A stretch of DNA of 44,151 bases. Origin: Acidimicrobiaceae bacterium. Lineage in GTDB: Bacteria; Actinomycetota; Acidimicrobiia; Acidimicrobiales; Aldehydirespiratoraceae. The notes under the pieces are model-generated. The model searched no databases and was not told the origin of the DNA. It saw only the letters and a list, made by a program, of their open reading frames with translations. The stretch lies in contig JAPOQG010000221.1 in the NCBI GenBank assembly GCA_026710865.1, positions 1 to 44,151 on the forward strand, read 5' to 3'. This document shows positions 16,263 to 24,776 of the stretch, one piece after another. Position numbers and translations under genes: made by a program. Numbering within the stretch: the stretch's first letter is position 1; every line of letters starts with the position of its first letter.

Positions 16263-16323
16263 AGCCGGAGATCCGGCCACCGCGGAGCGCTTCGCCGAAC
16301 TGGTCGCCTGAGCCCGCTGGCGG

Positions 16324-16441
16324 AACTGGCAGCAGAACGCACGCCATCCGTGCAAAACGCTGCCAATTCTGTAGGCGACCCGCCTCCCCAGCCGGAACTG
16401 GCAGCAGAACGCACGCCATCCGTGCAAAACGCTGCCAATTC
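16324..16441. repeat. Two direct copies of the 46-nt hairpin element, 72 bp apart
   Basis: Copies at 16324-16369 and 16396-16441 read AACTGGCAGCAGAACGCACG-CCATC-CGTGCAAAACGCTGCCAATTC. These have the best outer stem of the family (GGCAGC/GCTGCC). They separate the convergent retropepsin remnant and the IMP dehydrogenase-like gene. Confidence 0.93.
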
Positions 16442-16456
16442 GGGACGGGGCTGCGG

Positions 16457-17518
16457 CTAGCGGGAGCCGAGGGTGGCGTGGGGCAGGCTCTCGACCACGC
16501 CCTGAGGGGTGACGGCCATGAACTCGGCCAGCTCGGCGAACTCCGCGAGCGTGCCGGCGTCGGTGTAGCTCATAGCGCTGCGCAGGCCGGCCATCAGCTG
16601 GTGCACCAGCTTGGAGACCTCGCCCTTGTAGGGCACGGTGCCCTCGACCCCCTCAGGGGCCCGGTAGGACAGGTACTCCTCGTCGAGATCCTCGCCGCCG
16701 CGGTCGGCCCGGGCCTGGACCGCCTCGAAGCTGGCCATACCCCGGATGCGCTTCTGCAGCCCCTTGGGGCCCTGCTCAACCTCGCCGGGGCTCTCCTTGG
16801 TGCCGGCCAGCATGCTGCCGACCATCACGGTGGACGCACCCGCGGCCAGAGCCTTGGCGATGTCGCCGGAGGTGCGGATGCCGCCGTCGGCTATGACGGG
16901 CACGCCGATCGGGGCCACATCGGCTATAGCGGTGAGCTGGGGCACGCCGACACCGGCGACGGTGCGGGTAGTGCAGACCCCGCCCGGTCCGACTCCCACC
17001 TTCACCGCGTCGGCCCCGGCATCGGCCAGGTCGGCGGCGCCGTCGAACGTGGCGACGTTTCCGGCCACCACGTCGATGTCGGCGAAATGGTCCTTGAGGG
17101 AGCGCACCCCGTCGATGGCGTGGTCCGAGTGGCCGTGGGCGATGTCAAGCACCAGCGCGTCGGCGCCGGCGGCCACCAGAGCCTTGGCCCGCTCCAGCAT
17201 GTCGCGGTCCGTGCCCACCGCGGCCCCGACGACCAGGCCGGCGCCGGCCTCCTTGACCATGTTGATCTGCTCGGCCTGGGCGTCGATCGGCATGAACCGG
17301 TGGACGATGCCGATCCCTCCGAGACGGGCCATGGCCACAGCCATCTCGTGCTCGCAGACAGTGTCCATGTTGGCGGCCACGACCGGGATTCCCAGCTCGA
17401 TGCGACGCGACAGACGCGTGCACACCGACACGTCCTGGCGGGATCTGATCGACGACCGCCTGGGGACGATCAGGACGTCGTCGAAGGTGAGCCCCGTGCG
17501 GATCTGTCCCAGTCCCAT
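16457..17518 (-). CDS. guaB: IMP dehydrogenase/GMP reductase family protein without CBS domains
   Basis: A 353-residue TIM-barrel enzyme. It opens [15 protein letters not shown], binds nucleotide phosphate through [12 protein letters not shown] and [15 protein letters not shown], and has the catalytic cysteine loop [20 protein letters not shown] (C182). The flap-like end [13 protein letters not shown] is that of IMP dehydrogenase rather than GMP reductase. Standard IMPDH (about 490 residues) carries two CBS regulatory domains between the barrel halves; here the barrel is uninterrupted. IMPDH makes XMP from IMP. GMP reductase-like chemistry remains possible. A TAGGTT box lies nine bases before the ATG. 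Confidence 0.8.
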   Translation of the reverse strand: MGLGQIRTGLTFDDVLIVPRRSSIRSRQDVSVCTRLSRRIELGIPVVAANMDTVCEHEMAVAMARLGGIGIVHRFMPIDAQAEQINMVKEAGAGLVVGAAVGTDRDMLERAKALVAAGADALVLDIAHGHSDHAIDGVRSLKDHFADIDVVAGNVATFDGAADLADAGADAVKVGVGPGGVCTTRTVAGVGVPQLTAIADVAPIGVPVIADGGIRTSGDIAKALAAGASTVMVGSMLAGTKESPGEVEQGPKGLQKRIRGMASFEAVQARADRGGEDLDEEYLSYRAPEGVEGTVPYKGEVSKLVHQLMAGLRSAMSYTDAGTLAEFAELAEFMAVTPQGVVESLPHATLGSR

Positions 17519-17601
17519 GACGCTGTCAACCTACAGGACGCGGCAGGCCGGCAAGGCGCGCACCGGGCGAGGCAGGACGGGCGAGGCAGGGCGCGGCCGG
17601 C

Positions 17602-17892
17602 TCAGTCGACGGAGATCTGGGCCATCAGGCTGGCCCGCTGCTCGTCGAAGGTCTCGAGGTCGAGTTGGCCGTCGTCATAGCGGCGGTGCAGATCCTCCAC
17701 CTTGGCCATGATCTCGTCGTTGCTGAGCGTCGGCGCCTGGGACGGGGCATCGCCGTCGCCGTCCTCTTGACGGCCGTGCTCCAAGTCGTACAGTTCGCCC
17801 CGGCCCAGGCGCTTCTGGCGCTTGGCCTCGGCCCGGGCCTTCTTGGCCATGTCACGCTGGCGCTTGGCGAAGCTGGATCGTCCGGTTGCCAT
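17602..17892 (-). CDS. Small basic hypothetical protein with SHOCT-like C-terminus
   Basis: The 96-residue product starts [28 protein letters not shown], a lysine/arginine-rich helix seen in small conserved actinobacterial and proteobacterial proteins. It ends [33 protein letters not shown], resembling the SHOCT oligomerisation motif. Nucleic-acid binding is plausible from charge, but no function is known to me. It lies 83 bases upstream of the guaB-like gene on the same strand. Confidence 0.7.
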   Translation of the reverse strand: MATGRSSFAKRQRDMAKKARAEAKRQKRLGRGELYDLEHGRQEDGDGDAPSQAPTLSNDEIMAKVEDLHRRYDDGQLDLETFDEQRASLMAQISVD

Positions 17893-18035
17893 TGAGATCA
17901 GCCTCCGTAGATCGCTGGCGGCCCTCCGGGAGGCGGGGGCCGCGGAACGAGCGTAACGAGTGAGCGGCGAATTCCATCCCCGGTCCCGCGGCCGACCGGC
18001 GACAAGGCGTCCTCAACTCGGCGCAGCCGCCGCGG

Positions 18036-18300
18036 CGTTGACCGGCGACTGGGCCGCCGCCAACAGCGTCGAGCTGTGCTACACCCCGACCTGCAGCTCT
18101 TGGGCCAACCCCATCGAGGCGCACTTCGGGCCACTGCGGGAGTTCGTGCTCAACAACTCCGACCACCGCAACCACACCGTGCTCACCCGCCGGCTGCACG
18201 CCCACCTGCGATGGCGCAACGCCAACGCCCGCGACCCCGACCTGCTCGCCGCGCAACGCCGAGAACGCGCCCGCACCAGAGCCCAACGAGACCGCCTATC
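18036..18300 (+). pseudogene. C-terminal remnant of an IS630-type transposase
   Basis: The frame encodes LTGDWAAANSVELCYTPTCSSWANPIEAHFGPLREF and then HTVLTRRLHAHLRWRNANARDPDLLAAQRRERAR. This is the end of an IS630-family DDE transposase, including the last catalytic glutamate in NPIEAHF. Nothing of the first two-thirds, with the two catalytic aspartates, is found upstream, and no terminal repeats are seen. The remnant ends exactly where the convergent ATPase gene ends. Confidence 0.75.
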
Positions 18301-19624
18301 TTGGCTTCGGGAGCACCGAGCGGTGTGGCCCGCTGTGCCCTTCGGGGAGCACGCAGGGCTTCTTGGCGCGGGGCATGGGCACGCCGCATGTCGCTGGCGG
18401 TTGCAGCGGCGCGAGCAGAGAACCCGACGGGGTGTCCTCGGTCGGAATCTGCGCGCTCAGCCGCAGCGATTCCTGCGACGACATGGCCTCCAACGCCTGC
18501 TCCTGTGTCGCGCGGTAACGCACGGCGACACTTGTGAACGCCAGATCTCCTAGAGGCGACTCAGTGACGACACCCTCGTCGAGAAGCCTGCCCTTGTAGG
18601 TGTGGACATGGGCGGAGGGCTTGCCCAGCCGGTCCCCTATCGACACCAGCGACGAGTTGGCCGTATCGGGCAGCATCGCGAACAGGAACCGCTTGTCCGC
18701 CGCCGAGAGCCTCGACCAGACTGGAGTGATCACCTTGTCTGCCACGTCGTCCTCCATCAGCGGGACGGCTGCGTCAACATGCGCTGCGGTGATTGGTCCC
18801 GGAGGACCGCCGCACGCTCTCCACAAATGCGCCCCGATCGACTGGACGGCGTACGCGAGCCCGCGGGTAGCCGATGCCGCACGCACGAGTTCTGGCCCGT
18901 CGATTTGCACATGGGCGTCTGCGAGGGGTCCCTCGATGGCAGCCATGGCATCGTCCAGGCTCAAATGCCCGACGGTGTTGTGGTCACAGCGTCGGAAGAA
19001 AGTGAACCCAGGCTGCTTCAACAAGGTGTGCTTCATCTGAGCCAGTCCGGTCCCGATGAAGGCGAGCCGCTTCTTGTTGCGTTCAGTCACACGCTGCAGC
19101 GAAGACGACAGGCTGCTGGCCTCGTCTTCGGGAAGATTGTGGAACTCGTCTACTGTCACCAGCACCCCGGCCCCGCCCTCAGCGACCGCCGCGTCGACCA
19201 ATCCCTCCAACATGCGTCGCAGGGATCGCTTCCGGGCCGGCTGGTTCGTCCAGTTCACGCCAAGCACCTGCGCGATGTTGAGTCCCGTGAGTCGCCGCTT
19301 GGCATCTGGGGAGATGTCGTCGATGTGTTCCAGGCACCCCTCCTCGATCATGGACAGGACACTGTCCTCAGATCGCGGGTTCACGTTGGCGTCCACGCTG
19401 ATAACACGCCATCCGGCGGACTCGGCCTCATGCTCGATCTCGTTCAACAGTGTCGTCTTGCCGGCCCCCCGAGGACCCATCATCAGCCGGACGAAGGAGT
19501 CATGGGACGGCCCTGCGGCCAGCGCCGCAGCCGCTGACGACAGGAGGGGCTCGCGTCCCGCCAGAACCGGAGGGCGCTGCCCGAACCCAGGAGTGAAGGG
19601 ATGATCGATGCTCCCCAGCCTAGC
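18296..19624 (-). CDS. AAA (Orc1-like/AAA_16) ATPase with C-terminal winged helix and Cys tail
   Basis: The track starts this ORF at MMGPRGAGKTTLL, only a few residues before Walker A. The same frame stays open upstream to about 19624 and reads HPFTPGFGQRPPVLAGREPLLSSAAAAL, the usual N-terminal box of AAA_16 ATPases, so the protein must start earlier. No ATG, GTG or TTG lies in that extension, so the start is unresolved (CTG or ATC would be unusual). Walker B is VLVTVDEFHNL and a sensor is FIGTGLAQM. A winged-helix segment IGDRLGKPSAHVHTYKGRLLDEGVV and a tail TCGVPMPRAKKPCVLPEGHSG with a Cys/His pattern follow. Role unknown; such ATPases are common in accessory DNA. Confidence 0.72.
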   Translation of the reverse strand, partial: ARLGSIDHPFTPGFGQRPPVLAGREPLLSSAAAALAAGPSHDSFVRLMMGPRGAGKTTLLNEIEHEAESAGWRVISVDANVNPRSEDSVLSMIEEGCLEHIDDISPDAKRRLTGLNIAQVLGVNWTNQPARKRSLRRMLEGLVDAAVAEGGAGVLVTVDEFHNLPEDEASSLSSSLQRVTERNKKRLAFIGTGLAQMKHTLLKQPGFTFFRRCDHNTVGHLSLDDAMAAIEGPLADAHVQIDGPELVRAASATRGLAYAVQSIGAHLWRACGGPPGPITAAHVDAAVPLMEDDVADKVITPVWSRLSAADKRFLFAMLPDTANSSLVSIGDRLGKPSAHVHTYKGRLLDEGVVTESPLGDLAFTSVAVRYRATQEQALEAMSSQESLRLSAQIPTEDTPSGSLLAPLQPPATCGVPMPRAKKPCVLPEGHSGPHRSVLPKPR

Positions 19625-20154
19625 CTATTGCGCGTCTATTGCGCGAATTTAGCATTTTTTGCAGGGGCGATCGAGCCCAACGACTGTGGCGGATCAGCCA
19701 TCACCATCGACAAACGCCCCAGGCCGCCTGCACCACCACCGCAAGGGCCGCCAGACCCGCGGCCGCCACCAGCAGCCACTCCAGCGTGGCCAGGCCCGCC
19801 TCGCCGCGAGCATCGGTCGACCTGGCCGCGCCGCAGTATCACGATGCCCGCCTCGTCTGTCCAGCGAATCGGCTCCGAGCATATGGTTCACGTAGTGTTC
19901 ACTGGTTGGTCGTTTGGCTTGGTGCATGATTTGGCCAGGGGCTACACTGACTTCGTGGATCTTGATCCGGGGGAACGGTCATAGACGGCATGGCACTGGC
20001 TCGCTATGCGGTTGAGGACTGCTCGGTGTTGGCGCGACTCGGTCTCCGACGGTGCGCTGCCGGCCCGCTTGATGAGCCGGCCCGCGCGGCGCGCAAGACC
20101 TGAGCCGACGAGCCTTCTCCGGGACCGAGCGGGCAGGCGGCAGTTCGTGAGGAC
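19625..20154. other. Intergenic region with decayed fragments and a leader-like mini-ORF
   Basis: Besides the pilin-like remnant at 19701-19838, TTGGTG-N18-TACACT ends at 19948. Six bases later a GTG opens a nine-codon ORF (MDLDPGERS, 19955-19984). A 37-codon ORF from 19990 begins MALARYAVED, which weakly recalls IS481-type transposase starts. The large surface-protein gene begins at 20155, so this promoter would leave a leader of about 200 bases. Confidence 0.4.
19701..19838 (-). pseudogene. Fragment of a pilin-like (class III signal) protein
   Basis: Between two stops the minus strand encodes RGEAGLATLEWLLVAAAGLAALAVVVQAAWG. The pattern GxATLEWLLV followed by a hydrophobic helix is that of Flp/TadE-type prepilin-like proteins of actinobacteria. 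There is no start codon and the frame ends soon after the helix, so only a remnant is left. Confidence 0.4.
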
Positions 20155-23100
20155 ATGGGTTGGAGCGCCGAGGGGGGGGGGCTGGTCTTGGCCGCTACTG
20201 TGGCCGTGCTGGTGGCAGCGGGCGCGTCGACGGCCTCGGCGCAGTCGTCCCCGCCTCAGATCAGCACGGCTGCTTCCTTGTCGGTGCCGGAGGGAGTCAC
20301 CGCGGTAGCGACGCTGGCGGCGGTCGACAGCGACACCGCTGCGGTCGATCTGACCTGGTCGCTGGCGGGCGGCGCTGACCAGAGCCTCTTCGCGTTGACC
20401 GCGGCCGGGGTGTTGTCGTTCGGTTCGACGAGGGATTTCGAGGATCCCGGCGACTCGGACACCGACGGGGTCTACGAGGTCACGGTGAGCGTGAGCGACG
20501 GGACCGACTCCGACACGAAGACGCTGGAGGTGACGGTTGCCAACGTCATCGAGTTGACGAGCGTCTCGGGGCAGTCCGCGGTCAGCCACCCCGAGAACTG
20601 GCCGGGTCGCGTTGCGACCTATTCGGCGTCGTCGGCCGCGGACGCGCACGGAATCTCGTGGCGGCTGTCGGGAGACGACGCGTCGCGGTTCAGCATAGAA
20701 GACCCCGGCGGAGCGCTCCGGTTCAGCTTGGCGGCGCCCAGCGGTCGCCTGTTCTCACCGCCGCCGGACTACGAGACCCCTGCCGACGACGACACCGACG
20801 GCGTCTACGAGGTGACGGTGCATGCCGAGGCCGACGGCGGCGCGCAGTCGCTCAGCGTGCAGGTCACCGTCAGCGACAAGCCCGAGCCGGGCACGCTGAC
20901 GCTGTCGCCGACGCGGCCGGGCCTCGGCGACACCCTGACTGCGGCGCTGGAGGATCCTGACGGGGTCACCGGCGCCGCCACCTACAAGTGGGAGCGCTCG
21001 GTGGGCCGCGGCGGCTGGGAGACGCTGGCCGGCACCGCGTCCACCCACACGGCCGCCGTGGCCGACGCCGGGCGCTTCCTGCGGGTCACAGCCACCTACA
21101 CGGACGGTCACGCCGGCGGCAACAGCGCGACGGCCGAGACCAAACAGGTCGTCACTGCGGAACTGCTGAGCGCGCTGTCGGTGTCGACCGCCGCCTCCGC
21201 CTCTCCGAGCCGCGCGCTGAAGCCCTCCTTCGATCCGGCGGTCCTGCACTACAGCATCGGCTGCGCCGCCGGCGGCGACACCATGGCCATCACCCCGACA
21301 GCGGCAGCGGGCGTGCGGCTCTCCGTCGACGGCACTCAGGTCGCCGGCGGCGCAACCCATGAGGTCGCCGTCCGCGACCACAGCGAGGTCCGCATCACGC
21401 TGGCAAGCTCGAGCGGCGCCGCCACCGACTACTTCGTGCGATGCACGCTGAACGCCCTGCTCGAGGCCTCCGTCGAGACCGCATCGGGCGCAGCCGGCGT
21501 CATCGAGGACCTGATCCTGTTGGGGGAGTGCGGCCGGGTGGCCATCATCGACCCGAACGGCGCCACCAGGTGGTACTGGAGCGGCAATAGGAACTGCGGG
21601 TACTTCCGCGTGTTCTGGGTCCCCTCCGTCGGTGAGTACCGGTACATCTATGCCGCGGCGGACTCGGACGGCCGGATCCACTGGACCGTCCTCGACGACA
21701 GCCTCGAGGAGGTGCACGACGTCGCGATGGTGTCGCCGGTGAAGACCACCGACTATCACGACGCTGCGATCCTCGACGACGGCAACTACCTGCTCATCGC
21801 CTACGAGCCGACCACGCGCGACCTCAGCCACCTGACATTCACCGACACCGACAGCGACGATCCCTTCGGTACCGAAGAGGAGGTCAGGGACTCCGTCATA
21901 CAGATCCGCACCCCGCCCGCGCAGGACGGGACGGGCGGCGTGTCGCAGTTCCTGTGGAACTCCTATGACGCGATCCCGTTGGAGGACTGCAAGCCTAAAT
22001 TCGTCAGCTTTCGAGGCGGGGACTATGCGCACGTCAACACGGTGCAGTTCATCGACGGCGACATCGTGGCGTCATTCCGGGGCTGCAATCAGGTGCTGCG
22101 AATCGATCCCGACTCGGCGGAGCCCCACAAGGTCGTGTGGCGCCTGGGCCTCTCCAACTTGAGCGACGAGCAGTGGGAGGCTGCGGGCAAGGGCCCGGCG
22201 CCGCTGAGGTTCATCGGCGATCGCGAGGGGCAGTTCTGCGGCCAGCACGGGTCTGCGCTGCTGCCCGGCGAGCGCCTCCTGCTGTTCGACAACGGCGTGG
22301 AGTGCATGCCCGACGCCTGGACCGACGAACTGCTCGTGGAGAGGACCGGCGCCTACAGCCGCGCCGTGGAGTACGCGCTGGACCACGACAACGGCGAGGC
22401 GGTCTTCGTGCGGGACCACTCCCTGGGAGGCACACGCTCACGGGTCGGGCAGTTCAGGGGTCACGTCGAAGCGCTCGACAACGGGGACTGGCTGGTCAGC
22501 TGGGGCGGCTGGATACCCAACTTCGGCGGCAACTGGCCGCAATCGTCGGCGCCCAACAAGTCCGTCACCCAGGTCGATCCCGACACCGGCCTGGAGAAGT
22601 TCTCGATCAGCAGCCGGACCGGCGGGTCGCCCTCGCCGCGGCCCCTGCCGCTGTCGCCGGCGGTGCTGGCGGCCGCGGCGCCGCCGCTGGAGGCCACCAT
22701 CGTCGCCGGCGCCGGCACCTCGGTCGGTCACAGCGGCGCCTCGGACCGGCCCACCGTGACAGTGGCGTTCAACCGGCCGGTGGCGGACTTCACCGAGACC
22801 GCCTCCGTGTCGGTCGCCGGAGCGTCGGTCGAGTCGATCGAGCCGCGGCTCGAGGCCGGCTCGCGGGCGCACGCCTACAAGTTCACCCTGGCGCCCGACA
22901 GCGACACAGCCGATGTCTCCTTCAGCCTTCTCGCCGACCAGGCCTGCGACAGCAGCCCCGCCGGGGTGTGCGCGCCCGACGGCGCCAAGCTGACCGTCGT
23001 TCCCGCCGCGGCCCACACCATCGCGCGTCCCAACCGCGCGCCCGAATTCCCCTCCGGCAGCGTCTCCCGCAGCATCGCGGAGAACACCCCGGCGGCGACC

Positions 23101-24285
23101 GGCATCGGCGCGGCCGTCGCGGCCACAGACGCCGACAGCGACACGCTGACGTACTCGATGTCGGGCACCGACGCCGACGCGTTCGCACTCGACACATCCA
23201 CGGGGCAGCTGTCCACTCGCGACCCGCTGGACCACGAGGCCAAGGCCACCTACACCCTCACACTGTCGGTCACCGACAACAAGGCAGTCGACAGCAGTCT
23301 CGACGCCAGCATCGACGACACCGCCACCGTCACCGTCACCGTCACCGACGTCGACGAAGGCCCCTTCGCGTCCGACGACACGGCCACCACCGCGAGGAAC
23401 GTCCCCGTAGTGATCGACGTCCTCGCCAACGACCACGACCCCGAGAACGACCCCTTGACCTTGACACTGCTCCAGGCCCCCGACCACGGCACGGCGGTCG
23501 TCAACGGCGACAACACCGTCACCTACACCCCCGACCTCAACTTCCACGGCAGCGACACCTTCACCTATCAGGCATCCACAGCCGACGACTCCGCGCAGGC
23601 CAGCGTCTCGATCACAATCAGACCGCCTCCGCCGCCACCTCCGCCTCCACCGCCGCCGCCTCCGCCTCCACCGCCTCCACCGCCTCCTCCGCCACCTCCG
23701 CCGGAGGATCCCCCGCCGCGGGATCCGGTCGAGGAGTTCTCCGATCTCGACCGGGGCGGGGAGCACACGGCCGCGCTCGTCGACCTGGCCGCGCAGGGAG
23801 TAATGGCCCGCACCGGCTGCGGCAGCGGCCGCCTGTGCCCCCGGGAGCCCATAATGCGCTGGGAGGTGGCAGTGTGGCTCGTACGGGTAATCGACGGCCA
23901 AGACCCCTTCCCCACCGCCGTCAGGTCCCGCTTCGACGACGTGAGCGATGTGTGGTGGGCCGGCCACGTCGAGCGGGTCGCAGATCTCGGCATCACCGTC
24001 GGATGCACCGGACAGCCGCCCCGATACTGCCCCGACGAACCCACGAGCCGCGCTCAGATGGCCTCCTTCCTGGTGCGGGCCTTCGACTTGGCCGACGCGC
24101 CGCCAACCGGCTTCAACGACACCGTTGGCAGCGTCCACGAGTCCGACATCGACGCCCTGTTCGCCGCGGGCATCACCGCGGGCTGCTCCACCGACCCGCT
24201 CAGGTTCTGCTCCCAGCAGCCCACCAGCCGGGCCCAGATGGCCAGATTCGTCATCCGAGCCCTGGCACACGAGGAATCCGGCTAG
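20155..24285 (+). CDS. Large secreted surface protein: cadherin-like repeats, arylsulfotransferase-like propeller, SLH anchors
   Basis: The 1376-residue protein starts with a signal peptide (LVLAATVAVLVAAGASTASA-QS). Two cadherin-like repeats (about 40-245, with DTDGVYEVTVSVSDG) are followed by an Ig-like domain (about 245-335) and a cadherin-like beta-sandwich (about 335-440). Residues about 450-815 resemble the ASST/arylsulfotransferase beta-propeller (VAIIDPNGATRWYW, DYHDAAILDDGNYLLIAY, YAHVNTVQFIDGDIVASF, KVVWRLG). Then come a Big-like domain, another cadherin repeat (SRSIAENTPAATGIGAAVAATDADSDTLTYS), a VLANDHDPENDPLTL Big_9-type domain, a run of about 28 prolines (near 1157-1185), and three SLH-like repeats. 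Each SLH repeat carries a cysteine pair (GCGSGRLCP, GCTGQPPRYCP, GCSTDPLRFCS). It is probably exported and held at the cell wall. A G10 run (20172-20181) lies in the signal peptide. Confidence 0.85.
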   Translation: MGWSAEGGGLVLAATVAVLVAAGASTASAQSSPPQISTAASLSVPEGVTAVATLAAVDSDTAAVDLTWSLAGGADQSLFALTAAGVLSFGSTRDFEDPGDSDTDGVYEVTVSVSDGTDSDTKTLEVTVANVIELTSVSGQSAVSHPENWPGRVATYSASSAADAHGISWRLSGDDASRFSIEDPGGALRFSLAAPSGRLFSPPPDYETPADDDTDGVYEVTVHAEADGGAQSLSVQVTVSDKPEPGTLTLSPTRPGLGDTLTAALEDPDGVTGAATYKWERSVGRGGWETLAGTASTHTAAVADAGRFLRVTATYTDGHAGGNSATAETKQVVTAELLSALSVSTAASASPSRALKPSFDPAVLHYSIGCAAGGDTMAITPTAAAGVRLSVDGTQVAGGATHEVAVRDHSEVRITLASSSGAATDYFVRCTLNALLEASVETASGAAGVIEDLILLGECGRVAIIDPNGATRWYWSGNRNCGYFRVFWVPSVGEYRYIYAAADSDGRIHWTVLDDSLEEVHDVAMVSPVKTTDYHDAAILDDGNYLLIAYEPTTRDLSHLTFTDTDSDDPFGTEEEVRDSVIQIRTPPAQDGTGGVSQFLWNSYDAIPLEDCKPKFVSFRGGDYAHVNTVQFIDGDIVASFRGCNQVLRIDPDSAEPHKVVWRLGLSNLSDEQWEAAGKGPAPLRFIGDREGQFCGQHGSALLPGERLLLFDNGVECMPDAWTDELLVERTGAYSRAVEYALDHDNGEAVFVRDHSLGGTRSRVGQFRGHVEALDNGDWLVSWGGWIPNFGGNWPQSSAPNKSVTQVDPDTGLEKFSISSRTGGSPSPRPLPLSPAVLAAAAPPLEATIVAGAGTSVGHSGASDRPTVTVAFNRPVADFTETASVSVAGASVESIEPRLEAGSRAHAYKFTLAPDSDTADVSFSLLADQACDSSPAGVCAPDGAKLTVVPAAAHTIARPNRAPEFPSGSVSRSIAENTPAATGIGAAVAATDADSDTLTYSMSGTDADAFALDTSTGQLSTRDPLDHEAKATYTLTLSVTDNKAVDSSLDASIDDTATVTVTVTDVDEGPFASDDTATTARNVPVVIDVLANDHDPENDPLTLTLLQAPDHGTAVVNGDNTVTYTPDLNFHGSDTFTYQASTADDSAQASVSITIRPPPPPPPPPPPPPPPPPPPPPPPPPPPEDPPPRDPVEEFSDLDRGGEHTAALVDLAAQGVMARTGCGSGRLCPREPIMRWEVAVWLVRVIDGQDPFPTAVRSRFDDVSDVWWAGHVERVADLGITVGCTGQPPRYCPDEPTSRAQMASFLVRAFDLADAPPTGFNDTVGSVHESDIDALFAAGITAGCSTDPLRFCSQQPTSRAQMARFVIRALAHEESG

Positions 24286-24776
24286 GAACCGCCCACGCCT
24301 CCAGACGGCCGGTGCCAAGCTCCTGAAATGCCGTCGGTCTCGGCCCGGGCAGCGACCGCGGCCCGCAGTTCCGGGTCGATGCGCACGGGCACCACTTCAG
24401 CCGGACCCGAGCCCATGGCGGGCCGGCCTCGGCGGCGCATGCGCAGCGCTGTGATGTCGTAGTCGCTGGTCCTCGGCGACGGCGCCGAGACCGGCCTCCG
24501 CGAGGATGCGGCCGGACGCGGTCCTCCTTGTAGTCACGGCGAATCGCCTCGGGTTGCCAGGAGCGCGTGGAACCTCGGGGCAGCGGCTCTGTACCGTTGT
24601 GTGCTACAGCAACCAGCGGGCTCTCTTCACCACACCCTCAGCGGATCTGTACCGACGCCACAGCTGGCAGATCTTCCGCGTGCCGTTGAAGACCTGGGCA
24701 TAGTCCCCGACGACCGCCTCCACACCGCCGACAGCCTCGATATACGATCGCGCCCGCGAGCACGGGAGCCAGCCCA
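24286..24776. other. Intergenic region with an antitoxin remnant and the P450 promoter
   Basis: Apart from the ribbon-helix-helix remnant, the stretch holds a minus-strand open frame (24604-24846) ending FNGTRKICQLWRRYRSAEGV that I do not recognise. A TATACG box lies about 25 bases before the P450 start, with GGGAG as a possible ribosome site. No intact gene is seen. Confidence 0.4.
24310..24480 (-). pseudogene. Remnant of a ribbon-helix-helix antitoxin gene
   Basis: The minus strand encodes SDYDITALRMRRRGRPAMGSGPAEVVPVRIDPELRAAVAARAETDGIS. This is the usual layout of an Arc/CopG-type antitoxin (RRGRPP.G.GP.EVVPVRLDPEL...). The reading then leaves the family before the expected TSEVIREAL helix, and no toxin gene follows. 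No clear start codon is placed. Confidence 0.45.

Noticed and set aside
23623-23711. Proline-codon run as a possible microsatellite
   Set aside because: The CCN codons vary in the third base, so it encodes a selected proline stalk rather than a simple slippage-prone repeat.
22137-24326. 729-residue plus-frame and 626-residue minus-frame ORFs inside the surface protein gene
   Set aside because: Arginine/glycine-rich low-complexity translations without domains, opposite or out of frame to a gene with clear signal peptide and SLH domains.
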